Source: Chloroflexota bacterium (GTDB taxonomy: Bacteria > Chloroflexota > Dehalococcoidia > Bin125). From it: 64,000 nt of DNA. Shown piece after piece: positions 9,701-20,134 of this stretch. Each line of letters begins with the position of its first letter. Within the stretch, counting starts at the first letter, position 1. Location: positions 165,370 to 229,369 of the forward strand of contig VXQZ01000037.1 in assembly GCA_009838735.1 (NCBI GenBank). The letters run 5' to 3'. The notes below the pieces were generated by a model, which saw nothing but the letters and a program-made list of their open reading frames with translations, did not search any database and was not told where the DNA came from. A program made the translations under genes and the position numbers.

Positions 9701-10534
9701 TCACTCTTCAGTTGATGCCATCTGCGTGAGGTGCCCACTGACCGGACCGGCGATCCCTTCCCAGTAGCTGTGGAGGTAACCATGCACCGCGCGGATTGCG
9801 TAGCTGTATTCGATCGTCGTGTAGCCGGTCGCATCGAGGTGGGTGGTGTCCGAGCTGTTGGTATTGGCGACCAGGACCTCCCACTCGGGGTCAGGGTTAT
9901 CCGAGTGAGCAGTCTCGATTCTTCGAATTTCATATCCGGTCAGGCTCAGTGAGACCGATTGCCAGGAGAGATGACCGGCGCTCCAGGACAACTGGACGCC
10001 GTTGTCCGTCGAGGTGGCAGTGAGATCCACTGGCCGTGGCGGGTTGGGGATCGTGACATCGACAACATTTGAGTACCCGGACTCGGTTTGATCGTCGCCC
10101 TCGCCGCGGAGGGCGCTCACTCGGTACTCGTACTTCGCGCCATTGACATTGGCCGTGGCGTCCACGTACGAAGTGTCCGTCTGTCCGGTGTCCTCGGCGA
10201 CGGTCGTCCAAGTCGTCGCATATTCGAGGATCCGTTTGCGCGATACGCGGTATCCGCCGACCGTATCCGCGTCCAGGGTGGGCGCGGTCCAGCTCAGCGT
10301 TACCCCGGCTGGCTGAACGCTGGCCGCGAGCGAGGTGGGCGCCTCGGAGGGTGGAGCGGATGTGCTAGATGCGTCGGTTTGCGTGTCGGACTGGCCGAGC
10401 ACCGAACCCGAACAGAACAGGAGTAACGCGGCGGCGAGGACGGCGAGGGCGACGCTCTGGCAAGCGCGCGCTGGGAAGTGCGTCCGATGCATCACGACGA
10501 GTCTCCCTAGGCCATGCGTCGGCGCGGCTGACAT
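9701..10534 (-). CDS. Secreted fibronectin type III domain protein (277 aa)
   Basis: Hydrophobic N-terminal signal (SVALAVLAAALLLFCSGSVLGQS); FnIII pattern PAGVTLSWTAP...GYRVSRKR...TSYVDATANVNGAKYEYRVSAL. Confidence 0.75.
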   Translation of the reverse strand: MSAAPTHGLGRLVVMHRTHFPARACQSVALAVLAAALLLFCSGSVLGQSDTQTDASSTSAPPSEAPTSLAASVQPAGVTLSWTAPTLDADTVGGYRVSRKRILEYATTWTTVAEDTGQTDTSYVDATANVNGAKYEYRVSALRGEGDDQTESGYSNVVDVTIPNPPRPVDLTATSTDNGVQLSWSAGHLSWQSVSLSLTGYEIRRIETAHSDNPDPEWEVLVANTNSSDTTHLDATGYTTIEYSYAIRAVHGYLHSYWEGIAGPVSGHLTQMASTEE

Positions 10535-10659
10535 TGCGATCCGCGAGGTTGCTCTTCGGCACCCTCCACCGCCAGACGAAGAGGGTCAGGCCCGTCGAAT
10601 CGCATTCCCAGCCGCACATTGCGATAAGGATCAGGCCGATCTTCCATCGACCTGGCTCA

Positions 10660-10719
10660 TTGACATCATCATAAGAGATCAGATACATCTATCTATATGA
10701 CATTGCAGAACAGATAGAT
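10660..10719 (+). promoter_or_regulatory. Candidate promoter plus inverted-repeat operator upstream of the tandem-repeat surface protein
   Basis: TTGACA (10660-10665), 17-nt spacer, ATACAT (10683-10688); inverted repeat ATCTATCT (10687-10694)/AGATAGAT (10712-10719); AAAGGA ribosome-binding-like site before ATG 10752. Confidence 0.45.
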
Positions 10720-10751
10720 TCTATTCGTGGGTTCTGCGAAAGGAATGTGCG

Positions 10752-13700
10752 ATGACCGTTGAGGCTCTCGGACGCTCGATACGCCACAGTCCCCTTGCCG
10801 CGATATTCCGACGTGCGAAATCGCCCTTGATCATCGCCGGGCTGGCAGCGCTGCTGGCGCTGCTCGTCAGCTCGGCGAATGTCAGTCCCCAGTCGTCGTT
10901 CAGCGTCGTTTCGCTCTCATTCCAGGGCACTCCGAACGGCGATGTCTATGTGACGGGCGACCAGATCAGCATTCAGGTCGAGTTCAGCGCCATGCCGGAC
11001 TGCTGCAACACCACTTACCGGCCGACCCTGAAGGTGCAGATTGGCAGCAACGAGCGGACGTTCAACGGCGGATTCGATGGCGAAGTCGCCTACTTCCGGT
11101 ACACCGTCACAGACAGCGATCTCGACACTGACGGGGTCTCCGTGGCCGCCAACTCCCTGGACGGCAACGTTGTTGTGGATGGCGACACGATCGATCTCGA
11201 CACGCTCACCCACGATGCGCTCGACGGAGGGCAGGCGCACCGCGTCAGCCATCCACAGCCAACGATCGACTCGATCGCGTTTGACACCACACCGAGCGGC
11301 GACGTTTACGAGGCCGGCGACACGATCGAGGTCAAGCTGGGCTTCAGCGCCAACGTCAGCCGCGAATCGAGCGATCCGCTGAAGCTGAACCTGAAGGTGG
11401 GCGACAACGACCGTCCGATGCGCGCCAGCTACAGCGGCAGCGAGGTCACCTTCTCCTACACCACCAAGACCAGCGACTACGACACCGACGGTGTGTCGGT
11501 CGACGCCGACTCCCTGACCGGCAAGCTCAAGGTCGGCTCCGTAACCTTCGATGCGTCCGAGATTGACCATGACGCGCTTGACGGCGGGACCACGCACCTG
11601 GTCAACCGCGCCCCGCCGACGGTTGAGTCGATCGCGTTCGATTCGACGCCGGCGGACACCCTCTATCTGACCGGTGAGACGATCGAAGTCGAGGTCGAGT
11701 TCAGCGAGACCATCGGCGAGGACTCCAGCGATCCGTTGACCCTGGACCTACAGGTCGGCAGCAACACCCGTGCGATGTCCGCCAGCATCGACGACGACAC
11801 CGCCACCTTCAGCTACACCGTCACGAACGCCGACTCCGACGTCGACGGCGTGTCCGTCGCCGCCGACTCGCTGGACGGCACGATCGTCGTCGACTCGATC
11901 AGCCTGGCGGCGTCGTTGATCAGCCACGCCGCGCTCGACGGCGGCGATGGCCATCGCGTTAACCCGGCGGCGCCAACGATCGAGGACATGGAGTTTTCCA
12001 GCACCGGTCCCTACACGATTGGTGACACGATCAGCGTCGAAGTCGAATTCGACGCGACGGTCGACGGAGACTCAAGCGATCCGCTGACGCTGACCCTGCA
12101 AATCGGCGACGACCAGCGCACCGCTACCGGAATCTTCGAAGGCAGGTTGATCTACTTCCAGTACACCGTGGTCGCCGCCGATGTCGACACCGACGGCGCG
12201 TCCGTGGTCGCCAACTCGATGAGCGGCACGCTGGTCTACAACTCGATCTCTTACAGCGGTTCCGACATCGCCGTGTCCGCTCTGGACGGCGGCGCCAGCC
12301 ACAAGGTCAATCGCGCGCCGCCGACGGTCAGTTCGATCACCATCACGAGCACACCGACCGACGGCGTCTACGAGACCGGCGACCGCATCTCCGTGACCGT
12401 CGACTTCGGCGAGAACCTGACGGAACCCTCCGACGACCGCGTGACGCTGCAGTTGCAGGTCGGCACTCGCGTGCGCACATTGACCGGGAGCCTCGACGGC
12501 TCGGAAGCCTACCTGGGCTACCGGGTCGTGGCCGAGGACTACGACATCGACGGCGTGTCGGTGATTGCCGACTCACTGGACGGCACACTGAAGTCGGGTT
12601 CCTACAGCTGGGACGCCTCGACGCTCAGCAACGACGCCGTCGTCGGCGGTTCCGATCACATCGTCAACCCGAACCAGATCACGGTCGAACAGATTCGCTT
12701 CGAGGAGATCCCGGCCGACCACATCTACGACACCGGCGAGATTGTCGGTATTGAGGTCGAGTTCAGTTCTACGCCGGGCGAAGACTCCAGCGATCCGATC
12801 AAGCTGGCCGTGCAGATCGGCGACGAGGTCAAGTCGCTGACCGGAGGGTTCGACGGGGAGTCCGCCTACTTCCGATACACGGTCACCGCCGACGACTTCG
12901 ACCCCGACGGGGTCACCGTCGACGCGAACTCGTTGTCCGGCACGTTGATCGTCAACGGCAACCGGATCGACATGACCACGGTCGAACACGCGGCCCTCGA
13001 GGGCGGCGCGTCCCACCTGGTCAACCGACCAGCAACGCTCGCGCTCGAGTCGATGGCGATCACGTCTAGCCCAGACGGCGACTTCTACGTAGCGGGCGAC
13101 GTGATCGAAGTCACCATGACGTTCAACCAGACCGTTCACGAGGGTGACGACGACATCACGTTGATCCTGGACGTTGGCGGCGGCCAGCGCAGCATGGAAG
13201 CAAGCTTTGACGACAGCGCCACAGCGGTGTTCAGCTACACGGTTCTGAGAACCGACCTTGACGAGGACGGTGTTGAGGTTCGCGCGAGCTCCATGAGCGG
13301 CAACATCGCTTACGCCGGCGGCAACTACACGAGGGACGCCTCCGCGCTGACCTTCCCCACAGTCGAGGGAGGGCAGGTGCATCGCGTCAACGAATTCAAG
13401 CTGCTCTCGGTCGAATTCCGCGACGAAACAGGCACCCAGTCATACGTCACCGGTGACTTGATCAAGGTGTACACAATCTTCAATGGTCAGGTCGGCGTCA
13501 ACCATGCCAGTCCAAATGAACGGCTAACAATCCTAGTGGGGGACACCGAGCACGAAGTGCCAATGAAGGGGAGCGCTCCCAGCGACAGAGATAACGGTGA
13601 GTTCGGCATCTACTTCCAGTATCTCGTGCAGGAAGGCGACGCTGACTCCGACGGTGTTTCGCTGCCGGAGAACCCATTCTCTGGGCAGGTGTACGTGCTC

Positions 13701-15020
13701 ACCCAGTACCTGTACGAGTTCGCCAACGTCGTGAGCGAGAGCGTCAACTCGGGATTCCGCATCAACCCCGATGCCGACATCGAATCGGTTGAGATCACGT
13801 CCAGCCCGGAGAACGACACTGGATACACGGTCGGCGAGTCGATCGTGGTCAGGGTGAGCTTCTTCCAGGAAGTCGAGATTGGCGACATCAGCATCGACCA
13901 GATACCCGTCCTCGACCTCACGCTGCACGGTGATGGCGGCGACGACGACGACGACACTCGCGTCGTTCAAGCAATCGCGAGTGTCGAATCTAACGCACGA
14001 TACGAATGGATCGACTTCGTGTACTCGATCGATGAGGCCGATCTGGCGCTTGACGGCATCTCGATTGCCGCCAACTCGATCGATGCGAACGGCGTGTCAA
14101 TCACCCTCATCGAGGATGAAGTGGCAGCCAACCTCCGGCACGACGCCGTGGCGCAAGACACCAGCCAGCCCATCGACCCAAGGCTGCGGATCGTCTCGGT
14201 CAGCTTCAGCTCTGAGCCTGACGCCGATTCCTTCTACCTCCTCGATGATGAGATCACCGTCACTGTGACCTTCAGCGAGAATGCGCTGCTCGCCAGCAAC
14301 AACCCGCGCAGCGTCCCATCAATCACGGGTCTGGACTACGACGAGGACGACTCGACAAAGGCGCGAACGTTCGTCTACCAGAGCGGCGAACGGACCAACA
14401 CCTGGGTGTTCAAGAGCACGGTCGCGGCAGGAGACAATTCTTACAACGGGATCAGCCTCGACGCAATTGATGCGGACGACGATCTGAACGACCGGATCAA
14501 CTCGTGGTCCGGCGCCGACGTCCTGCTGACCTTCAACGGCCTGGACAAGGACTCGACGCAGCAGGCATACGGCGGTCCGATGGCCACCTCGGTCCTCGTC
14601 ACCTCGACGCCCGATTCCACCGACGGCTACGAGGAGGGCGAGAAGTTCACCTTCGAAGTGAGTTTCGACGATGAGCTGCTGGTCATCGAGACCGACCCGG
14701 AAATCGACATCAAGGTTGGCGACAACGTCCGGACCGCGGAGCTGATCAGCGGTCATGGCTACGTCAACATCGACAAGCTCCAGTTCGAGTACGAGTTCGA
14801 CGGTGACGATGAGGATTCCGACGGGATCGAAATCCTCGACACCTGGTTCATCGTCTCTGGTGATTTTGATCGCGGCTACTTCCTGACCGGCGACCCGTCC
14901 GACTCGAGCACGTACAGCCAGCCAATCTGGAAGTTCGTCAATCCGTCGGCCGGGACGCTTACCAGTCACAAGGTCCAGTCCTCAAGCTCGTCCGGAATCT
15001 CCTGGTTGCCGGGCGACTAG
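10752..15020 (+). CDS. Large tandem-repeat surface protein (1422 aa, roughly ten ~105-aa beta-rich repeats)
   Basis: N-terminal TM/signal LIIAGLAALLALLVSSANVSPQ; repeated units I-x-F-x-S-T-P-x-x-D-x-Y-x-x-G-[DE]-x-I-x-V-x-V-x-F-S ... DxDGVSVxANSLxG ... HxALDGGxxHxVN. Confidence 0.85.
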   Translation: MTVEALGRSIRHSPLAAIFRRAKSPLIIAGLAALLALLVSSANVSPQSSFSVVSLSFQGTPNGDVYVTGDQISIQVEFSAMPDCCNTTYRPTLKVQIGSNERTFNGGFDGEVAYFRYTVTDSDLDTDGVSVAANSLDGNVVVDGDTIDLDTLTHDALDGGQAHRVSHPQPTIDSIAFDTTPSGDVYEAGDTIEVKLGFSANVSRESSDPLKLNLKVGDNDRPMRASYSGSEVTFSYTTKTSDYDTDGVSVDADSLTGKLKVGSVTFDASEIDHDALDGGTTHLVNRAPPTVESIAFDSTPADTLYLTGETIEVEVEFSETIGEDSSDPLTLDLQVGSNTRAMSASIDDDTATFSYTVTNADSDVDGVSVAADSLDGTIVVDSISLAASLISHAALDGGDGHRVNPAAPTIEDMEFSSTGPYTIGDTISVEVEFDATVDGDSSDPLTLTLQIGDDQRTATGIFEGRLIYFQYTVVAADVDTDGASVVANSMSGTLVYNSISYSGSDIAVSALDGGASHKVNRAPPTVSSITITSTPTDGVYETGDRISVTVDFGENLTEPSDDRVTLQLQVGTRVRTLTGSLDGSEAYLGYRVVAEDYDIDGVSVIADSLDGTLKSGSYSWDASTLSNDAVVGGSDHIVNPNQITVEQIRFEEIPADHIYDTGEIVGIEVEFSSTPGEDSSDPIKLAVQIGDEVKSLTGGFDGESAYFRYTVTADDFDPDGVTVDANSLSGTLIVNGNRIDMTTVEHAALEGGASHLVNRPATLALESMAITSSPDGDFYVAGDVIEVTMTFNQTVHEGDDDITLILDVGGGQRSMEASFDDSATAVFSYTVLRTDLDEDGVEVRASSMSGNIAYAGGNYTRDASALTFPTVEGGQVHRVNEFKLLSVEFRDETGTQSYVTGDLIKVYTIFNGQVGVNHASPNERLTILVGDTEHEVPMKGSAPSDRDNGEFGIYFQYLVQEGDADSDGVSLPENPFSGQVYVLTQYLYEFANVVSESVNSGFRINPDADIESVEITSSPENDTGYTVGESIVVRVSFFQEVEIGDISIDQIPVLDLTLHGDGGDDDDDTRVVQAIASVESNARYEWIDFVYSIDEADLALDGISIAANSIDANGVSITLIEDEVAANLRHDAVAQDTSQPIDPRLRIVSVSFSSEPDADSFYLLDDEITVTVTFSENALLASNNPRSVPSITGLDYDEDDSTKARTFVYQSGERTNTWVFKSTVAAGDNSYNGISLDAIDADDDLNDRINSWSGADVLLTFNGLDKDSTQQAYGGPMATSVLVTSTPDSTDGYEEGEKFTFEVSFDDELLVIETDPEIDIKVGDNVRTAELISGHGYVNIDKLQFEYEFDGDDEDSDGIEILDTWFIVSGDFDRGYFLTGDPSDSSTYSQPIWKFVNPSAGTLTSHKVQSSSSSGISWLPGD

Positions 15021-15119
15021 CTCGGGCTGTGAACCGCCCAAGCGGGCCCAGGCCGTGTCCTGGGTCCGCCTGGCCTGAATCCCATACATCGCTGATTCAA
15101 TCTCGATCTGGAAGAACAA

Positions 15120-16463
15120 ATGCAATATCCAGCCCACACGATCCGTAAACACCTCGGCTTGTCCTTGCTCGTTGCAATCGGGGGCCTGCTGACCGCGATG
15201 GCAGTGTCCCTTTTGCCTGCGTCAGGGAACACGCTCCCGAAGCCGAGCGACGTCGAGGTGGAAGTCGTGTCCACTGGTATGAAAGTCACCTGGGAGGAGC
15301 CGGACACCTCGAACGCGACGCTGCCCGGTCAGCTCCTGAGCTACAAGGTCGAGCGCAAGGAAGGGCTGTCGGGCGAGTGGGAGAGCTTCATTGACGACAC
15401 AAAGAGCTCGGCCAGCACGTCGCTGATCGACACGACCGGCGGCACGAGCGGGCGCTTCCACGCGGGCAGGGCGTACTACTACCGCGTCTCCGCCATCTAC
15501 GACGACGGCAATGACGGTTCGACGACCAGCAACCCCTCGCACCACGGCGTGCGCGTCGCTCCCAGCTATCCGATGCCTACCGACCTCGACCGCGACGACA
15601 CGACCAACGGCACTGAGCTGGAATGGGTCCCGCCGGACCTGTCCTCTCCCTCGCTGGACGGCATCCCGGCCCTGAGCGGATACCAGGTGAACGTGAACGG
15701 CAGTTCCGGCTCGACTCACACGCTGGCCAGCACCGCCTCGACGTGGACGCACTCGAGCGGCGACTTCAAAGACGACTACGAGATCATCGCGATCTACGGC
15801 AAGTTCGAGTCACGTGAGGCGCGCTTCGACCAGGGCACTCCGCCCCCGGTGCCGGCGCCCACGAACCTGAGCGGTTCTGCCAAGAACCAGGGACTCGAAA
15901 TCACCTGGGACGCGCCGGACACGTCCGACATCGATCTGGACATCGATATCGTGGGCTACGAGATTCTGCGCCGCCGCGCGAAGCCCGCCTTCGAAACCCA
16001 CGACAGCAACACCAACAGCACCTCGACCACGTACCTCGACAACCTGACGGAATCGAACGGCTTCTTCATCGCCGGTCAGGAGTACAGCTACCAGGTGCGG
16101 GCCATCTACAAGGACGATGACCACTACGAGTACCGCAGCGATCCATCGGACTCAGCAACGGTCTCGGTTCCCAACTACCTGAAGCCGGACAACTTCTCCA
16201 GCGACGTCTCAGGCGGTGACATCGAGCTGGAGTGGGACGCGCCGACGATCAGTTGGAACGCGAACCGTCACGGCTTGACCGGATACCGGCTCACGATCAC
16301 CACGCCCAGCAACACGTCGACGACGGTCAGCCTCGGTACGGGCACCACTTCGTATACGTACGATCCCGGCGCAAACGGCACCTACACGTTCCAGATCGCG
16401 GCGATCTACTTCATCTTCAGCAGCGGATTCGATTCGACGCTTGAGTCCATCGGAAGCGAGTAG
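15120..16463 (+). CDS. Secreted multi-fibronectin type III protein (447 aa)
   Basis: Signal-like N-terminus; repeats PTNLSGSAKNQGLEITWDAPDTS...GYEILRRRA...Y.VRAIY. Confidence 0.8.
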   Translation: MQYPAHTIRKHLGLSLLVAIGGLLTAMAVSLLPASGNTLPKPSDVEVEVVSTGMKVTWEEPDTSNATLPGQLLSYKVERKEGLSGEWESFIDDTKSSASTSLIDTTGGTSGRFHAGRAYYYRVSAIYDDGNDGSTTSNPSHHGVRVAPSYPMPTDLDRDDTTNGTELEWVPPDLSSPSLDGIPALSGYQVNVNGSSGSTHTLASTASTWTHSSGDFKDDYEIIAIYGKFESREARFDQGTPPPVPAPTNLSGSAKNQGLEITWDAPDTSDIDLDIDIVGYEILRRRAKPAFETHDSNTNSTSTTYLDNLTESNGFFIAGQEYSYQVRAIYKDDDHYEYRSDPSDSATVSVPNYLKPDNFSSDVSGGDIELEWDAPTISWNANRHGLTGYRLTITTPSNTSTTVSLGTGTTSYTYDPGANGTYTFQIAAIYFIFSSGFDSTLESIGSE

Positions 16464-16611
16464 GTCCCTGCGTTCCGGCAATGAAACGACACCATGTGCA
16501 GGCGGACCCGGGTCTGCCTGCACTGTGGTCGACACGAGAGGGATAGCGAGCTAGTTCGAACGACGGAACGTCGGAGCGCACTGCGCGCAGAGGATCGAGA
16601 CGGAGTTTCCC

Positions 16612-17328
16612 ATGTCGAGCAACACACTGCTCACCGCGTTCACCAGCCGAAGAGTCCCGCTCATCCTCCTTGTGCTCGCCTCGATCGCCGCCCTGATCCT
16701 GGTGGCGGAGCGAGCGCAGGGCAGCTCCCTTCCTGCGCCCACGAACCTCAGCGGCGAGGCCGTGACGACCGGTCTCAAAATCAGCTGGGACGCGCCCGAC
16801 TCCACTGAGACGATCACTGGCTACGAGATCCAGCGACGCCGCGGCAGCGCCGACTACTCGGTGTTGGTCGACAGCACGGCCAGCACCAGCACGGAGTACA
16901 CCGACACCTCGGGCGAAGGCGTGGATTTCAGCTTCGTTGCCGGACGAGCATACGACTACAGGGTCAGAGCCATCTACTGGACCTCGTCCAGCGGTGAGAC
17001 GCGTAGCGATCCGACCGACGCCGTGACAGTCACGGTGCCCGACTACCTCGCCCCGACCAGTCTGACCGGCACTGATGTCGGCAAGGGACCGCTCCTGGAG
17101 TGGACGGCACCGACCATCTCGTGGGAGTCGAATCGCGCCGGGATCAGCGGCTACGTGCTCAGGATTATCCCGCCCACGCACGGCGCCAGGAGCGCCGCCA
17201 TCGACTCGGACGACACCTCGTATCACTACGGCGCGTCGGAGTCCGGCAGCCACGACTTCCAGCTCCGAGCCATATACGGCATCTTCAAGAGCGAGGCGGC
17301 GACTGTGACCGTGGACGTGTCCGATTAG
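16612..17328 (+). CDS. Secreted fibronectin type III protein (238 aa)
   Basis: Signal-like VPLILLVLASIAALILVAERAQGSS; APTNLSGEAVTTGLKISWDAPDSTETITGYEIQRRRG, paralogous to 15120..16463. Confidence 0.8.
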   Translation: MSSNTLLTAFTSRRVPLILLVLASIAALILVAERAQGSSLPAPTNLSGEAVTTGLKISWDAPDSTETITGYEIQRRRGSADYSVLVDSTASTSTEYTDTSGEGVDFSFVAGRAYDYRVRAIYWTSSSGETRSDPTDAVTVTVPDYLAPTSLTGTDVGKGPLLEWTAPTISWESNRAGISGYVLRIIPPTHGARSAAIDSDDTSYHYGASESGSHDFQLRAIYGIFKSEAATVTVDVSD

Positions 17329-17465
17329 AGCCCGACCCGATTGCATGGACTCCGCGTGGCTAACGACTTGCCCGTGGCGACGCGCTCATTGGGCGGCTCG
17401 CCGGCGCCTCAGCGGGCTCATCGCCATCGGTTCGTTGAGCTAATCCATCCATTGCGAGTGCTAAT

Positions 17466-18827
17466 GTGAGTCGGCAGACCAACAGGTTCCGGGAGACAGC
17501 CGACGACGCGGATACCTTCTGGCGCTCCCTCGTTCCCGAAGCCGACTGCGACCGCGACCAGGCGGCCCGCGATGCGGACAACAAGTACATGACGCGCCTG
17601 TTCTCCGGCATCGCCCAACACCTGAACGCATCGGTCCGGTTCAGCGCCGACGAACTCTGGACGCTGGCGAACATCTCGGCCTGGGCGCGCTGGTTCGTGA
17701 TTGCGGCGTCGTTCGGGCTGATCGGATTCCGCAACGACTACACGGACATCCAGTTCACCGTGATGATGACCGGGGTCGGCATCGAGATCGTCGTCAACAC
17801 GGTGTTTCACTACGCGGTCTGGAAGCGGAAGCGGCTGCGCTGGCAGTGGCTGCTCGCGATGGCCATTCTGGACGTCGCCCTCGCGACCCTGATGGTTGGC
17901 ATTCGCGGCGGACTCGATTCGTACTACTACGTGGTCTACTTTCCCATCCTCGCGGTGTTCGCCGTAGCCTTCACTTCATTCAGGATCGTGGCGACCTTCA
18001 CTGCACTGACCATCCTGGCGTATGTATTCACCACGCTGTTGACCGGCGACGGTATTCAGACCGAGCTCAGCGAGCATCGAGACCTCTACATCCGACTCGT
18101 CTTCCTGTTGCCGGTGGTCGTCTCGGTCAACGCTGTGGCCAAGTTTGAGCGCAGCGGACGCCGGGGCGCGCTGCAGCGTGAACAGGCGCTGCTCAACGAC
18201 CGGCTCGAGCTCTCGCAGACGATCCACGACACGGCCGCCCAGGCCGCATACATGATCGGCCTCGGCGTCAACGAAGCGATTCGAATCGCGGGAACGAGCA
18301 ACTCGGAACTCAATCAGACGCTGGAGGCCACTTCTTCCTTGACCAAGTCGGTGATGTGGGAGTTGCGACAACCGATCGACGCCGGCGCGCTCTTTGAAGG
18401 CGCCACGCTCAGTCGGGCCCTCCGTGCGCATGTCCTGACCTTCGACGCGATTTCGTCCATGACCACCGAGTTGGAGATCGTGGGCGAGGAGCCGCCTCTG
18501 CCTGTAGACACTCGGACGCGCCTGTTCTCGATCGCCCACAACTCGCTGGCCAATGCGCTGCGCCACTCTTCAGCAAGTCGCCTCACCATCCGGTTGCAAT
18601 TCGACGACGACGCGGTGCGCCTGACGGTCAGCGACGACGGCGTTGGACTGCCGGACGACTACGAATCTCGCGGCCGTGGGTTCAGCAACATGAGGCGCAA
18701 CGCTGAGCGAATTCGCGGGCAACTCCTAGTCGAGTCCTCTGGTAAGGACCAGGGCACGACCATTACTTGTACCATCCCGGCGAATCCGTCCGGGACGCCC
18801 GCTACGTCTGCCGAGTCGTCGACGTAA
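17466..18827 (+). CDS. NarL-type membrane sensor histidine kinase (GTG start)
   Basis: Several TM helices; H-box LSQTIHDTAAQAAYMIGLG; HATPase motifs LFSIAHNSLANALRHSSAS, VSDDGVGLPDD, RGRGFSNMRRNAERIRGQL. Confidence 0.85.
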   Translation: MSRQTNRFRETADDADTFWRSLVPEADCDRDQAARDADNKYMTRLFSGIAQHLNASVRFSADELWTLANISAWARWFVIAASFGLIGFRNDYTDIQFTVMMTGVGIEIVVNTVFHYAVWKRKRLRWQWLLAMAILDVALATLMVGIRGGLDSYYYVVYFPILAVFAVAFTSFRIVATFTALTILAYVFTTLLTGDGIQTELSEHRDLYIRLVFLLPVVVSVNAVAKFERSGRRGALQREQALLNDRLELSQTIHDTAAQAAYMIGLGVNEAIRIAGTSNSELNQTLEATSSLTKSVMWELRQPIDAGALFEGATLSRALRAHVLTFDAISSMTTELEIVGEEPPLPVDTRTRLFSIAHNSLANALRHSSASRLTIRLQFDDDAVRLTVSDDGVGLPDDYESRGRGFSNMRRNAERIRGQLLVESSGKDQGTTITCTIPANPSGTPATSAESST

Positions 18828-19154
18828 GGCGGCTCCACGAACGGGGATCCTGGAGGCCCACCGAAACGTCGGATCGGATCCGTGCCGGCTACAAACTCAG
18901 GAGATCACAAGTGCATCACCTGTTTCGACAAGTGCGGTGAACCATCACCATGTATGATCACTTTGGTATTAGGATCAGTCGGCTGAGGTACTCTGGATGG
19001 CGATCCTGTTTGGTATTCGTTAAGAGACCTCGAGCTTGGCGGCACAACTGGGGACGGGATGACGACTTCCCCGGGGGCTCGACACTCCGTCCGAGACGCC
19101 ATGTCAACGCGGTCCGCTGAGCGAGGCCCACTGTCAATCGTGGAGTAGGCAACG

Positions 19155-19895
19155 ATGTCGCTTGCAGCACCTTCGAGCCAACCGTCCTCAGAGTCGAGCG
19201 AACGGGTGGACCAAGCTACGCCGATACGCGTCATGCTGGTCGATGACCATTCCATCGTCCGTCAGGGGTTGAAGGAGATCCTCGACCGGACGGACGAGTA
19301 CGAAGTCGTGGGCGAAGCCGCAGACGGCGTGCAAGCGGTGGAACTCGCCAAGGCGATCGCGCCCGATGTGATTCTGATGGACCTGATCATGCCGAACAAA
19401 GACGGCGTCGAAGCGAGCCGGGAGATCCTCGAGGCCGTGCCAACGACGCACATTCTGGTCCTGACCGCGTCAACCGCAGACGACGCAGTGATCAACGCGC
19501 TGGCAGCGGGGGCCTCGGGTTATCTCCAGAAGGTCTGCGATCGCGAGGATCTGCTCGCTGCGATCAGCGACGCCGCTGAAGATCGTTCGAGTGTCTCTGT
19601 TGGCATGCTCCGCCGGGCGCTTGGCGCCGGCCAAGCCGCTCCAACGAGGGGAACGGGCACAGGGGGCAAGCTAACAGCGCGTGAGCGAAGCATCCTGACC
19701 CATTTCGCGAAAGGCAACTCCTACGCCGAGGTTGCCGAGATCATGGGCAACAGCGCGGTCACAGTGCGGAACACCATCTATCGAATCGAGCGGAAGTTGG
19801 GTGTGACCACCAAGCAGGAAATCGTCGCTTGGGCTGCACTGAACGGGTTGCTGGACGATCACCTTTCGGTTCGGAAGGCTTCCAGTCGCGAGTAG
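19155..19895 (+). CDS. NarL/FixJ (LuxR)-family response regulator
   Basis: Receiver VMLVDDHSIVRQGLKEIL...DVILMDLIMPNKDGVEA; HTH LTARERSILTHFAKGNSYAEVAEIMGNSAVTVRNTIYRIERKLGV. Confidence 0.9.
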   Translation: MSLAAPSSQPSSESSERVDQATPIRVMLVDDHSIVRQGLKEILDRTDEYEVVGEAADGVQAVELAKAIAPDVILMDLIMPNKDGVEASREILEAVPTTHILVLTASTADDAVINALAAGASGYLQKVCDREDLLAAISDAAEDRSSVSVGMLRRALGAGQAAPTRGTGTGGKLTARERSILTHFAKGNSYAEVAEIMGNSAVTVRNTIYRIERKLGVTTKQEIVAWAALNGLLDDHLSVRKASSRE

Positions 19896-20134
19896 AGAAG
19901 TCCGAGGCAACGCCCAGGGCGTCCTCTCAAGTTCCGGACCCGATCGACACGATCCTGTGCTCCTCACGACCGTGCTGTCAACCTTGCGATGCGACCTGAC
20001 CAACGCATGAGTTGCGGCGGGACGCAGGGTAAGGGCGTGTCGGGCTGTGCGACACCTCCTGCAGATGCGGCTCGGTGCATCACCGGCTCTGCGAGAGAAA
20101 CGGTACACATCGTCGACCGCTATGGCCAGCGCCC

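Noticed and set aside
12573-13382. 269-aa minus-strand ORF
   Set aside because: Antisense to the tandem-repeat surface protein; its periodicity mirrors that gene's repeats.
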